64,000 nucleotides of DNA from an uncultured Flavobacteriaceae bacterium (GTDB taxonomy: Bacteria > Bacteroidota > Bacteroidia > Flavobacteriales > Flavobacteriaceae). The DNA lies in NCBI GenBank assembly GCA_934675205.1, contig CAKUPQ010000002.1:186001-250000 (forward strand), in the 5' to 3' direction. Made by a program: the position numbers and the translations under genes. Positions 7,667-16,106 of the stretch are shown here, in pieces; the first letter of the stretch is position 1; each line of letters opens with the position of its first letter. The notes under the pieces are model-generated. The model ran no database searches. It was not told where the DNA came from and saw only the letters and a program-made list of their open reading frames with translations.

Positions 7667-9625
7667 ATGAATATTAAACATTTTCTGATTGTCAGTTTAA
7701 TGAGTTTTTCGGGTGTTGTATTGGCACAGAAAAAAGAGATTTTGTTTACGGTTGATAATACTCCGTATTATACAGACGAATTTGTAAGAGTTTATAATAA
7801 GAATTTAGACTTGGTCAAAGACGAATCACAAAAGGATATTGATAACTATTTGGATTTGTATTTGGCTTATAAGCTAAAAGTAAACAAAGCCTATAAATTA
7901 GGTCTGAACAAAGATCCAAAATATATTAATGAGCTGAAATCTTACCGAAATCAGCTGTCAAAAAATTACCTGACGGATACCCAAATTACTGACGAACTTA
8001 TCAGAGAGGCTTATGACCGTTCGCTTACAGAAATAAACGCATCACATATTTTGATTTTGGTTGATGAAAATGCCCAACCACAAGACACGCTTAAAGCCTA
8101 TCAGAAAATCCAATCCATCAGAGAGAGAATCCTAAAAGGAGAAGATTTCGGAAAATTAGCACAAGAATTATCAGAAGATCCGTCTGCCAAAGAAAACAAA
8201 GGAAATTTAGGTTATTTTTCGGTTTTCCGAATGGTTTATCCGTTTGAGAATGGAGCATATTCGACCCAAAAAGGAGAAGTTTCCAAACCTGTCAGAACCC
8301 GTTTTGGCTATCATTTGATTAAGGTAAACGATATTCGTGATAATAGGGGAGAAATTACGGTTGCTCACATTATGATTAACAAACCGCAAGACGAATCCAA
8401 AAAAGGAGAGGCTCTTGACAAAATAAAAACTATTTATCAAAAATTACAACAGGGAGAAAAGTTTGAAGATTTGGCAAATCAGTTTTCAGACGACAAAACC
8501 TCTGCCCAAAAAGGAGGGGTTTTGGGACAGATTGCATCGGGGAATCTCAATTCCGTTGCTTTTGAAGATGCTTCTTTTTCAATAAAAAACATAGGAGAAT
8601 ATACGGCACCTGTCGAAACGGAATTCGGTTGGCACATCATCAAACTGCTGGAAAAACACCCTGTGAAACCTTTTGAGGAAGTAAAGTCAGATTTTGAAAA
8701 CAGAATCAAAAGGGACGAACGTTCTAAAAAGATTGCAGAATCTATGAACAGCAAATTAGAGAAAAAATACAAGCCTGTTGTAGATTATAAATTGCTCAAA
8801 AAAGCTACGGAATTAGTAACAGATGAATTTTATCAGGAAAAATTTGAGATTCCGAATAATATTGATGCTTTCAACAAAACCGCAATAACCATTCAGAAAA
8901 AGCACATAAGCGGAATAGAGTTTTTAAATTATATTCAGGCTCAGCAAAATGCGGTGCAGAGAGTTAAACCAATTGAAAAATTGAAAGAAACATTGGTAAA
9001 AGATTTTGTCAGCTCGAATCTTAATTCGTACTACGATGAAAATTTAGAAAACGAATTTTCGGAATTCAGATATGTAATGGACGAATACAAAGAGGGCTTG
9101 TTGCTTTTCGATTTAATGGAAAAAGAAATTTGGCAAAGAGCTTCAACCGATACGCTTGGTTTGGAGGCTTTTTATCAGAAAAATAAGGATAAATACCAAT
9201 GGAACAAACGCATTGATGCGGTTGTAGCATCGTCCGTAAAACAGGATTTTGTCGAACAAACCAAAAAATATTTTGAACAAGGGAAATCAGTTGATTTTAT
9301 CAAAAAGGAACTGAACAAAGACGCTATCGTAAACATTATGATTGACGAGGGTTATTACGAAGAGGGAAGTAGCGGTCTTCCGAAAGAATATACATTGGAA
9401 AAAGGCGTTTCAAAAGTATATAAGCAAGGAGATTACTATTATGTGATTCTCGGAAAAGACATTGTTCCGTCTTCTCAAAAAACGCTTGATGAAGCGAGAG
9501 GTAGGGTTGTGAGTGATTATCAGATTTATCTCGAAGAAAATTGGTTAGATGCTCTGAAAAAAGAGTTTACCTATAAAGTGGACAACAAGACGTTTAACAA
9601 AGTAAAAAAACAATTAAAAAAGTAA
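7667..9625 (+). CDS. Periplasmic PpiC-type peptidyl-prolyl isomerase/chaperone
   Basis: 652 residues from the ATG at 7667: a signal peptide (hydrophobic core, then VVLAQ), an N-terminal helical chaperone region (about 25-120), two parvulin (PpiC) domains (about 124-222, starting NASHILIL, and 230-330, starting ITVAHIMI, both with the FGYHLIK/FGWHIIK end motif), and about 300 further residues ending in another isomerase-like helical part. This matches the large SurA/PpiD-like proteins of flavobacteria that assist outer-membrane protein folding. First gene of a three-gene chaperone operon; the next gene starts 3 bp after its stop. Confidence 0.88.
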   Translation: MNIKHFLIVSLMSFSGVVLAQKKEILFTVDNTPYYTDEFVRVYNKNLDLVKDESQKDIDNYLDLYLAYKLKVNKAYKLGLNKDPKYINELKSYRNQLSKNYLTDTQITDELIREAYDRSLTEINASHILILVDENAQPQDTLKAYQKIQSIRERILKGEDFGKLAQELSEDPSAKENKGNLGYFSVFRMVYPFENGAYSTQKGEVSKPVRTRFGYHLIKVNDIRDNRGEITVAHIMINKPQDESKKGEALDKIKTIYQKLQQGEKFEDLANQFSDDKTSAQKGGVLGQIASGNLNSVAFEDASFSIKNIGEYTAPVETEFGWHIIKLLEKHPVKPFEEVKSDFENRIKRDERSKKIAESMNSKLEKKYKPVVDYKLLKKATELVTDEFYQEKFEIPNNIDAFNKTAITIQKKHISGIEFLNYIQAQQNAVQRVKPIEKLKETLVKDFVSSNLNSYYDENLENEFSEFRYVMDEYKEGLLLFDLMEKEIWQRASTDTLGLEAFYQKNKDKYQWNKRIDAVVASSVKQDFVEQTKKYFEQGKSVDFIKKELNKDAIVNIMIDEGYYEEGSSGLPKEYTLEKGVSKVYKQGDYYYVILGKDIVPSSQKTLDEARGRVVSDYQIYLEENWLDALKKEFTYKVDNKTFNKVKKQLKK

Positions 9626-9628
9626 ACA

Positions 9629-10483
9629 TTGAAGTTTAAATTTCTGACACTAATTGCTGTTTTTACAGGCTTGGTTTCGTGTGATTCTCCTCGTAAGGAG
9701 GCAAAACCCGAAGCCATAGCAAGGGTTGGTGATAACTATCTGTACCAAAGTGATATTGCAGGTTTGATTCCCGAAAACTCCTCTGAAGAAGACAGTTTGC
9801 TTATTGTTAAAACGTATATTGAACGTTGGGCTACTCAAAAGTTGCTTACAGAAGTTTCGGAATTAAACCTTGATTCGGAACAAAAAAAGGGATTTGAACA
9901 GCTTGTCGCAAAATACAAAACGGATTTATATACGAATGCTTATTTGGAGCAATTAGTCAAAACAAAGGTTGATACGACAATTACCCAAGAAGAATTAAAG
10001 CAGTATTATCAGGAGAATAAAGCCAATTTCAGAACCAACGGAAAATTGGTGAAGCTCCGTTACATCAAAGCTCCTTTGGAACATCAGAAATTGAATGAGA
10101 TAAAAGAACGCTTTTTTAATCCGAAAAAATCGGATAAGAACTTTTGGGATACCTATTTGGTTCAGCTCAATAGTGTTGCTCTGAATGATTCGGTTTGGGT
10201 GGATATGAATCAGGTTTATCAACGCATTTCGTTCATCACTCCCGACAATGCGGATAATTATATTCAATCAGGAAAAAACTACGAATACAAAGAAGGGGAG
10301 AGTATTTATTTTGTAAAAATAAAATCGGTTTTACCGGCTAACGAAATCAGTCCTTTTGAATATATAAAACCCACCATAAAGCAGGTAATCATCAACAGAC
10401 GAAAATTGGACTTTATCAAACAAACAGAAAAAGAAATAACAGAAGATGCGATTAAAAACAATAAATATGAAATTTATAAATAA
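9629..10483 (+). CDS. PPIase-related lipoprotein (SurA N-terminal-like)
   Basis: 284 residues starting at TTG (9629-9631), three bases after the previous stop. The N-terminus is a lipoprotein signal, KFKFLTLIAV then LVSC (C18). The rest is SurA-like: AIARVGDNYLYQSDI resembles the SurA entry motif, followed by long helices. The parvulin core is poorly conserved, so it is more likely a chaperone than an active isomerase. TTG is accepted because the signal peptide begins right there and no ATG or GTG is suitably placed. It overlaps the next gene by 17 bp. Confidence 0.8.
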   Translation: MKFKFLTLIAVFTGLVSCDSPRKEAKPEAIARVGDNYLYQSDIAGLIPENSSEEDSLLIVKTYIERWATQKLLTEVSELNLDSEQKKGFEQLVAKYKTDLYTNAYLEQLVKTKVDTTITQEELKQYYQENKANFRTNGKLVKLRYIKAPLEHQKLNEIKERFFNPKKSDKNFWDTYLVQLNSVALNDSVWVDMNQVYQRISFITPDNADNYIQSGKNYEYKEGESIYFVKIKSVLPANEISPFEYIKPTIKQVIINRRKLDFIKQTEKEITEDAIKNNKYEIYK

Positions 10484-11900
10484 GAATATTAAAGGCATTT
10501 TCAGTATGCTTTTTATATTGACCGGAATGATGCTTTCTGCACAGGAGGATTTGCAAGACAGCCTTGCCATTACAATGGCACAGGATAGCATTAAACCTGT
10601 CAGAAAAGTAAATCCTTTAAAGAGAATTGACGGAGTAGTTGCAGTGGTGGGAGACCACGTTATTTTGGAGTCGGATATTGATAAGGTATATTATCAGATG
10701 ATGGCAGAAAAAAATGATTACAGTAACTTTAACAGATGTCAGGTTTTGGGAAGGCTGATGGAAGACAAGATGTATGCCCACCACGCAGTTCAGGATAGTG
10801 TTGAAGTTTCGGAAGCGAGAATTCAGGGACTTATGGAAGAAAGAATTGATTTTTTGCAAAGAAATTTAGGGTCAATGGATAAGATTCTTGAATATTACCG
10901 AATGAAAAGCGAGGCAGATTTTAGGGCAGAATTTTATCAGGTTACTAAAAATAATGAGCTTACTCAAGGAATGCAGGAAAAAATTATAAACGAAGTAGAG
11001 ATAACTCCGGAGGAGGTGCGTCAGTTTTTTAACAGTATTCCGAAAGAGGATTTGCCTGTTTTTGGGGTTGAGCTTGAAGTTTCGCAAATCATCATCGAGC
11101 CTGTTATTCCGCAAGAAGAAAAGCAAAAAGTTATTGATAAGCTAAACGAATTCAGAGATGACGTGCTTAATAATGGAGCGAGTTTTTTCAGTAAAGCCTT
11201 ATTATATTCAGAAGACCCGGGGTCAAAATCAAACGGAGGATTCTATAAAATGACTCGAAAAACACCTTTTATCAAGGAATTTAAAGATGTGGCTTTTTCG
11301 TTGCAGGAGGGAGAAATTTCCAAACCTTTTGAAACGGAATATGGGTATCACATTATATTATTAGAAAAAATAAAAGGACAGGAATTAGAGTTAAGACATA
11401 TACTGTTAATGCCGAGAATTACCGAAAATGCGATGCGTGAGGCAAGAGAAAAAGCAACTCATATCAGAGATAAAATTGTTTCGGGAGAAATTTCGTTTGC
11501 AGAGGCAGCACGTTCTGAATCGGACGAAAAAGAAACCAGAGCCAACGGAGGTCTGCTTATCAATCCGCAGACTCAAGATTCCCGTTTTGAGCTTACCCGT
11601 ATGGACCCTGTTTTGTACGGACAAATTTCGGGACTTAAAGACGGAGAGGTTTCTTATCCGCTTATAGACCAGTCCCAATCGGGAGCAAAACGGTACAAAT
11701 TGATTACGATTTCTAATCGTTATGAAGAACACACAGCTGATTATTCGCAGGATTACACGAAGATTAAAGCAATGGCACTTCAGGAAAAACAGATTAAAGC
11801 CATCAAAAAATGGTTTGACGAAAAACTGCCTGACACCTATATCAGCATAGATACAGCATATCAAAATTGTCAGTTTGAAAATAATTGGCTTAAAAAATAG
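10467..11900 (+). CDS. SurA-like periplasmic peptidyl-prolyl isomerase
   Basis: 477 residues from the ATG at 10467, where a signal peptide (KFINKNIKGIFSM, then MMLSAQ) begins; an earlier in-frame ATG at 10446 would add residues before the signal. IDGVVAVVGDHVILESDID is the typical SurA N-terminal motif, followed by the chaperone helices and two parvulin domains (about 200-305 and 310-408, the second beginning LRHILLMP). SurA escorts unfolded outer-membrane proteins to the BAM complex. Third gene of the chaperone operon, overlapping the second by 17 bp. Confidence 0.9.
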   Translation: MKFINKNIKGIFSMLFILTGMMLSAQEDLQDSLAITMAQDSIKPVRKVNPLKRIDGVVAVVGDHVILESDIDKVYYQMMAEKNDYSNFNRCQVLGRLMEDKMYAHHAVQDSVEVSEARIQGLMEERIDFLQRNLGSMDKILEYYRMKSEADFRAEFYQVTKNNELTQGMQEKIINEVEITPEEVRQFFNSIPKEDLPVFGVELEVSQIIIEPVIPQEEKQKVIDKLNEFRDDVLNNGASFFSKALLYSEDPGSKSNGGFYKMTRKTPFIKEFKDVAFSLQEGEISKPFETEYGYHIILLEKIKGQELELRHILLMPRITENAMREAREKATHIRDKIVSGEISFAEAARSESDEKETRANGGLLINPQTQDSRFELTRMDPVLYGQISGLKDGEVSYPLIDQSQSGAKRYKLITISNRYEEHTADYSQDYTKIKAMALQEKQIKAIKKWFDEKLPDTYISIDTAYQNCQFENNWLKK

Positions 11901-11910
11901 TGTTTTTATT

Positions 11911-11997
11911 GTTGAATCGTTGATTTGTTAAATCGTTTAATCGTATTTTAGCAACAAAATCATCAGTTCAACAAATCAACGATTAAACGATTCAACA
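11911..11997. repeat. 8-bp-periodic inverted repeats with alternative pairings before moxR
   Basis: The left half reads as octamers GTTGAATC, GTTGATTT, GTTAAATC, GTTTAATC; the right half as AACAAATC, AACGATTA, AACGATTC, AACAAAAT. AATCGTTGATTTGTT (11915-11929) pairs perfectly with 11970-11984, while AATCGTTTAATCGT (11931-11944) pairs perfectly with 11979-11992. The two right arms overlap, so the hairpins exclude each other. Confidence 0.7.
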
Positions 11998-12001
11998 AAA
12001 T

Positions 12002-12955
12002 ATGTCAGACGTAGCAGCAATAGAGCAATTAGTAAAAAAGCAACAAGAGCTTAAATCGGAAATAGCCAAGATTATCATCGGACAAAACGAAGTGGTAGAT
12101 GAGATTGTATTGAGTATTTTTTCGGGAGGACACGCACTTTTAATTGGAGTTCCCGGATTGGCAAAAACCCTTATGGTGAATACGATTTCACAGGCTTTGG
12201 GATTGAATTTCAAACGGATTCAGTTTACTCCCGATTTGATGCCTTCCGATATTTTGGGAAGTGAGGTTTTGGACGAAAACAGGAATTTCAAGTTTATCAA
12301 AGGACCTGTATTTGCCAATATTATTCTGGCTGATGAGATAAACCGAACTCCTCCCAAAACACAGGCTGCACTTTTGGAAGCAATGCAGGAAAAATCTGTT
12401 ACGGTTGCGGGAGTTCGTTATCAATTGGACTTGCCGTTTTTTGTTTTGGCTACGCAAAATCCGATAGAGCAGGAGGGGACGTATCCACTTCCGGAGGCAC
12501 AACTCGACCGTTTTATGTTTGCTGTTAAGCTCGATTATCCGACTTTTGAAGAAGAAGTGCAGGTCGTAAAGCAAACCACGACAGATATTTCGGCAAAAGT
12601 AAATCCGTTGTTTACAGCACAGGAAATTATTGAGTACCAACAGCTGATAAGACGTATTCCTGTGGCTGATAATGTGATTGAATATGCGGTTTCGCTGGTT
12701 AATAAGACCAGACCCAAAACAGCAATGGCTACTGATTTTGTAAACAATTATCTGGATTGGGGAGCAGGACCGAGAGCCTCACAAAACCTGATTTTAGGAG
12801 CAAAAACCAATGCTGCTTTCAACGGAAAATTCTCTCCCGACATCGAAGATGTCAAAGCAGTGGCAACAGGAATTTTAAGACACAGAATCATTAAAAACTA
12901 TAAGGCAGAGGCAGAGGGAATCTCCGAAGAAGATATCATCAGAAAATTGTTGTAG
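12002..12955 (+). CDS. MoxR-family AAA+ ATPase
   Basis: 317 residues, typical for MoxR proteins, which act as chaperone ATPases in maturing or activating partner complexes. Walker A GVPGLAKT is at 49-56 and Walker B ILADEINR at 109-116, followed by the MoxR-type AALLEAMQE, sensor 1 LATQNPIEQEGTYPLPEAQ and the lid region GPRASQNLI. In other flavobacteria such genes are often followed by DUF58 and VWA genes; here the next gene is convergent, so no partner is visible. Confidence 0.92.
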   Translation: MSDVAAIEQLVKKQQELKSEIAKIIIGQNEVVDEIVLSIFSGGHALLIGVPGLAKTLMVNTISQALGLNFKRIQFTPDLMPSDILGSEVLDENRNFKFIKGPVFANIILADEINRTPPKTQAALLEAMQEKSVTVAGVRYQLDLPFFVLATQNPIEQEGTYPLPEAQLDRFMFAVKLDYPTFEEEVQVVKQTTTDISAKVNPLFTAQEIIEYQQLIRRIPVADNVIEYAVSLVNKTRPKTAMATDFVNNYLDWGAGPRASQNLILGAKTNAAFNGKFSPDIEDVKAVATGILRHRIIKNYKAEAEGISEEDIIRKLL

Positions 12956-12971
12956 AAGACTTGAAAGAAGT

Positions 12972-13535
12972 TTAAAACGTATATTTCAAAGTAAGCCCCA
13001 AATGGCTTCCGTTGTTGAGGTCATCTCTGTACCAATCGCTGTTTAAAGAGAGGTTTTCGTTTACGTTAAATTGCTTGAGGTGTGCCGCTACATTGGCCTC
13101 CACAATATTCAGAACATAAAAACCGATAGTAATAAGCATTGACAAATCACGGTTTCTCTGATATTGCTTTTGAGCATTTAGCAAAGTAGCATCAGAGAGG
13201 TATCTGTCTCCTTGAAATTCATCATCACTAAATCCGGCTAATCTTCGTTTGTAGGCATCACGAGCTCTGTGGTATTGATTATTGCTGTGAATATAGTAGT
13301 ATGTGCTTGCTCCCATAGCTCCATAAACCAAAGGAATTTTCCAATAATCCTTGTTGTAAGCCTGTCCCAATCCGGGGAGAATGGCAGAATAAAAAGCTGC
13401 TTTTGAGGGTTTTAGAGGGTCGTGATTTGTTTGGATAATCGCATTTTGCTCGACATAAATATCCCCGATTTGCTCCTGTTGTGCAAAACCAAAGCTCCCG
13501 ATAAGGAAAATAAATATGTATAAACCCTTTTTCAA
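12972..13535 (-). CDS. DUF5683 exported protein
   Basis: 187 residues with a signal peptide (KKGLYIFIFLIGSFGFAQQ). The family core PSKAAFYSAILPGLGQAYNKDYWKIPLVYG and the YNKDYWK repeat-like motif are characteristic of DUF5683, a Bacteroidota envelope family with a hydrophobic middle and no assigned role. The gene directly follows parB with no spacer (parB stop at 13536, this start at 13535), so the three-gene parA-parB-DUF5683 unit is co-transcribed. Confidence 0.85.
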   Translation of the reverse strand: MKKGLYIFIFLIGSFGFAQQEQIGDIYVEQNAIIQTNHDPLKPSKAAFYSAILPGLGQAYNKDYWKIPLVYGAMGASTYYYIHSNNQYHRARDAYKRRLAGFSDDEFQGDRYLSDATLLNAQKQYQRNRDLSMLITIGFYVLNIVEANVAAHLKQFNVNENLSLNSDWYRDDLNNGSHLGLTLKYTF

Positions 13536-14429
13536 CTATTTTTCGATTAGCTTTAATAATCTGTTGAAATCTTCTTCCGAATGAAACGGAATAATGATTT
13601 TTCCTTTTCCGTTAGAGGCTTTAACTTCAATTTTTGCTCCGAAAAAATCAGCCAGATTCTTTTTGGAATCGTTGTCGATTTCAAATGATTTTCCTGATTT
13701 TTTGGCTGTTTTCGGTTTCAGGCTGTCCTGATATTGCTTAACTAAATTCTCGGTTTCACGAACCGAAAGCGACTGACGGACTACTTTTCGGTAAATGTCA
13801 ATCTGTGCCTCGAAATCTTCGATGTTTATCAAAGCACGACCGTGTCCCATACTGATAAATCCGTCCCTCATTCCGGTTTGGATAATCGGGTCGAGCTTTA
13901 GAAGTCGTAAATAATTAGTAATCGTAGAACGCTTTTTTCCGACTTTATCGCTCATTTGCTCTTGTGTCAGTCCGATTTCGTCAATCATTCTCTGATACGA
14001 AAGAGCTACCTCAATCGGGTCAAGGTCGCTTCTTTGGATATTTTCAACCAAAGCCATCATTAGCGAATCGTTGTCATTCGCAATTCGGATATAAGCAGGA
14101 ACAGTTTGCAGTCCGGCAAGTTTAGAGGCACGAAGTCTTCGCTCTCCCGAAATCAGTTGATATTTGTTAAAATCAAGTTTTCGGACTGTAATGGGTTGGA
14201 TAATTCCTAATTCTTTGATAGAACTTGATAATTCCTGTAAGGTTTCTTCGTTAAAATTACTTCTTGGCTGAAACGGATTTATCTCAATCGTATTAATATC
14301 AAGCTCAACAATATTACCGACAACTTTGTCCGCATTTTTATCTTCGATAGACTGAATATCGTTGGCAGGGTCTTTCAAAAGTGCCGAAAGTCCTCTTCCG
14401 AGAGCTTGTTTTTTAGTGGCTTTAGTCAT
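13536..14429 (-). CDS. parB: Chromosome partitioning protein ParB
   Basis: 297 residues. ParB binds parS sites near the origin, spreads as a CTP-dependent clamp and stimulates ParA. The start KKQALGRGLSALL is characteristic, then the CTPase/ParB-nuclease fold with NPFQPR, ISGERRLRASKLAG, and LVENIQRSDLDPIE; the DNA-binding helix-turn-helix is at about 150-200 (LTQEQMSDKVGKKRSTITNY), and a short C-terminal dimer domain closes it. It follows parA by 4 bp. The pairing suggests, but does not prove, that the replication origin is not far away. Confidence 0.95.
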   Translation of the reverse strand: MTKATKKQALGRGLSALLKDPANDIQSIEDKNADKVVGNIVELDINTIEINPFQPRSNFNEETLQELSSSIKELGIIQPITVRKLDFNKYQLISGERRLRASKLAGLQTVPAYIRIANDNDSLMMALVENIQRSDLDPIEVALSYQRMIDEIGLTQEQMSDKVGKKRSTITNYLRLLKLDPIIQTGMRDGFISMGHGRALINIEDFEAQIDIYRKVVRQSLSVRETENLVKQYQDSLKPKTAKKSGKSFEIDNDSKKNLADFFGAKIEVKASNGKGKIIIPFHSEEDFNRLLKLIEK

Positions 14430-14433
14430 TCTT

Positions 14434-15198
14434 TTAATTATTTTTCTTTATAATCTCTTCTGCTAGTTGCAGATAATTGGCTGCTCCTTTACTTGTTGCA
14501 TCATAGTTGATGATACTTTCTCCAAAACTTGGTGCTTCGGATAATTTGATATTTCGTTGAATAATGGATTTAAAAACCATATCCCCGAAATGTTTCTGAA
14601 CTTCTTCTGCCACCTGATTCGACAATCTTAAACGGGAATCGTACATAGTAAGCAAGAGTCCTTCAATATCCAAATCAGGATTGTGGATTTTTTGAACGCT
14701 TTTTATGGTATTCAGTAATTTTCCTAATCCTTCCAAAGCAAAATATTCGCACTGAATCGGGATAATAACCGAATCAGCACCCGTAAGGGCATTCAAAGTC
14801 AATAACCCCAAAGACGGAGCACAATCAATCAGAATATAATCATAATCGTCTTTGATTTCTTTGATGGCTTCTTTGAACATATATTCTCGGTTCTCCTTAT
14901 CGACCAATTCGATTTCGATGGCAACCAAATCAATATGTGCGGCAATAATATCCACATTCGGAGTATTGGTTGTAAGTATAGCCTCTTTGGCAGAAACACT
15001 ATGTTCCAAAACTTGATACGTTCCTTTATCAACAGCTTCAATATCAATTCCTAATCCTGAACTCGCATTGGCTTGAGGGTCAGCATCAATAAGTAAGACT
15101 TTTTTCTCTAAAACTCCTAAAGAAGCAGCAAGATTAACCGAAGTGGTTGTTTTTCCGACTCCTCCTTTCTGATTGGCTATGGCAATTATTTTACCCAT
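14434..15198 (-). CDS. parA: Chromosome partitioning ATPase ParA
   Basis: 254 residues, Walker-type ATPase of the ParA/Soj family that dimerises on ATP, binds DNA nonspecifically and moves ParB complexes. The deviant Walker A KGGVGKTT is at 11-18 with the signature lysine, the Walker A-prime region LLIDADPQANASSGLG follows, and Walker B is ILIDCAPSLGLLTLNAL. Length is that of the short chromosomal type without an N-terminal helix-turn-helix. First gene of the operon; a palindrome lies upstream (15218-15243). Confidence 0.96.
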   Translation of the reverse strand: MGKIIAIANQKGGVGKTTTSVNLAASLGVLEKKVLLIDADPQANASSGLGIDIEAVDKGTYQVLEHSVSAKEAILTTNTPNVDIIAAHIDLVAIEIELVDKENREYMFKEAIKEIKDDYDYILIDCAPSLGLLTLNALTGADSVIIPIQCEYFALEGLGKLLNTIKSVQKIHNPDLDIEGLLLTMYDSRLRLSNQVAEEVQKHFGDMVFKSIIQRNIKLSEAPSFGESIINYDATSKGAANYLQLAEEIIKKNN

Positions 15199-15217
15199 TT
15201 TTCAAATAAAAAATTAG

Positions 15218-15243
15218 TCCGTAAAAATACAATATTTTACGGA
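15218..15243. promoter_or_regulatory. Palindrome upstream of parA
   Basis: TCCGTAAAAATA, three bases, then TATTTTACGGA: an inverted repeat with one bulged A, 20-45 bp ahead of the parA ATG. It sits where the promoter should be and could be an operator or only a small hairpin. It does not resemble parS. Confidence 0.4.
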
Positions 15244-15256
15244 TTTTAAAAATAAG

Positions 15257-15307
15257 TTTTTTAGTCCGAAGTTTTGGCTTGATTTCTTCGGACTTCGGAC
15301 TAAAAAA
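15257..15307. terminator. Palindromic terminator-like hairpin after dps
   Basis: TTTTTTAGTCCGAA (15257-15270) is perfectly complementary to TTCGGACTAAAAAA (15294-15307); an inner CTTCGGACT at 15286-15294 offers an alternative partner. It lies six bases after the dps stop (15313, minus strand) and before parA. Confidence 0.6.
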
Positions 15308-15312
15308 AGTAA

Positions 15313-15789
15313 TTATTTCAAATGAGCTCTTAACATCCAAGCTGTTTTTTCGTGTTGCTCGGCAAGTGCATTTGCGTAATCTTCTGTTCCTTGGTCGATT
15401 TCGTCTTCAAGTGCAATAAGTTGACCTCTGATATAGGCGATGATAGCGTCGTAATCATTTAATAATTCACTTATATACGAAAGAGAATCATTTTTTCCTT
15501 TTCTTTTTTCTGTCAGATGTGTCAGTTCAAGATATTCGGTCATTGTAGCAGGTGCATAATGGTCGATTTTTCTCAATCGTTCTGCTACTTCATCAATTAC
15601 GGTTGCCAATTCGTTATATAATTCTTCAAAATAAGTGTGCATCATGTGGAAATCAGGTCCTTCGACATTCCAATGTGCGTTTCTTGTTTTGAGGTATAAT
15701 ACAAATTCGTCTGCCAATAAAACAGATAGAAAATCAGCAACATTTTGAGATACTTTCGGACTGAATCCGATTTTTTTACTTTTAGCCAT
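15313..15789 (-). CDS. dps: Dps family ferritin-like DNA-protection protein
   Basis: 158 residues, the normal Dps length. Dodecameric protein that oxidises Fe2+ with H2O2, stores iron and shields DNA. The intersubunit ferroxidase ligands are all present with canonical spacing: H39, H51, D66 and E70 in NAHWNVEGPDFH and DEVAER. Dps N-terminal lysines (AKSKK) are present and could bind DNA. It is monocistronic, with a hairpin behind it. No clear OxyR or PerR-type site was recognised upstream. Confidence 0.92.
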   Translation of the reverse strand: MAKSKKIGFSPKVSQNVADFLSVLLADEFVLYLKTRNAHWNVEGPDFHMMHTYFEELYNELATVIDEVAERLRKIDHYAPATMTEYLELTHLTEKRKGKNDSLSYISELLNDYDAIIAYIRGQLIALEDEIDQGTEDYANALAEQHEKTAWMLRAHLK

Positions 15790-15922
15790 ACTATTATTTT
15801 TTAGTTAGTATTCCTTTTAAAATTACACGTAAAGTTACGAAATTTAACGGAGAGTTATCCGTTAAACTATTGCTATTTTTTATACAGGAATAAAAAAAAT
15901 GAATGAAGATTTTTTTTGTTTA

Positions 15923-15938
15923 CCTGTCTGCTGACAGG
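15923..15938. repeat. CCTGTC-TGCT-GACAGG palindrome
   Basis: Six-base arms with a four-base loop in the spacer upstream of dps. Related palindromes occur at 34411-34431 inside rnr and at 45481-45496 inside another repeat. Confidence 0.55.
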
Positions 15939-16023
15939 AAGGAGGTTTAAAGTTGTTTACCATATACGTGAAACCTAAATGTCCCGTAGGAACGAACTAT
16001 TAAACATTCACAAAAAAAAAGCT

Positions 16024-16064
16024 CCGTAGAATCGGTCTGTTAATTTTACAGACCGATTCTACGG
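16024..16064 (-). terminator. Strong intrinsic terminator after the M3 peptidase gene
   Basis: CCGTAGAATCGGTCTGT (16024-16040), 7-base loop, then its perfect 17-bp complement (16048-16064). On the minus strand the stem is followed by AGC and a run of nine T. It lies 43 bp past the stop at 16107. Confidence 0.85.
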
Positions 16065-16106
16065 AAGCTCATACCATTAACTAATAATGACTAATACCTC
16101 ATTTGA

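Noticed and set aside
11406..11864. 152-codon minus-strand frame inside the SurA-like gene
   Set aside because: Shadow of a strong coding gene; no domain recognised, Arg/Cys/Phe-rich composition.
12188..12640. 150-codon minus-strand frame inside moxR
   Set aside because: Shadow frame; no start context or family.
15966..15974. ACGTGAAAC, a half of the parS consensus, near parA-parB
   Set aside because: Only one arm matches; the other side (CATAT) does not. No full parS was found in the window.
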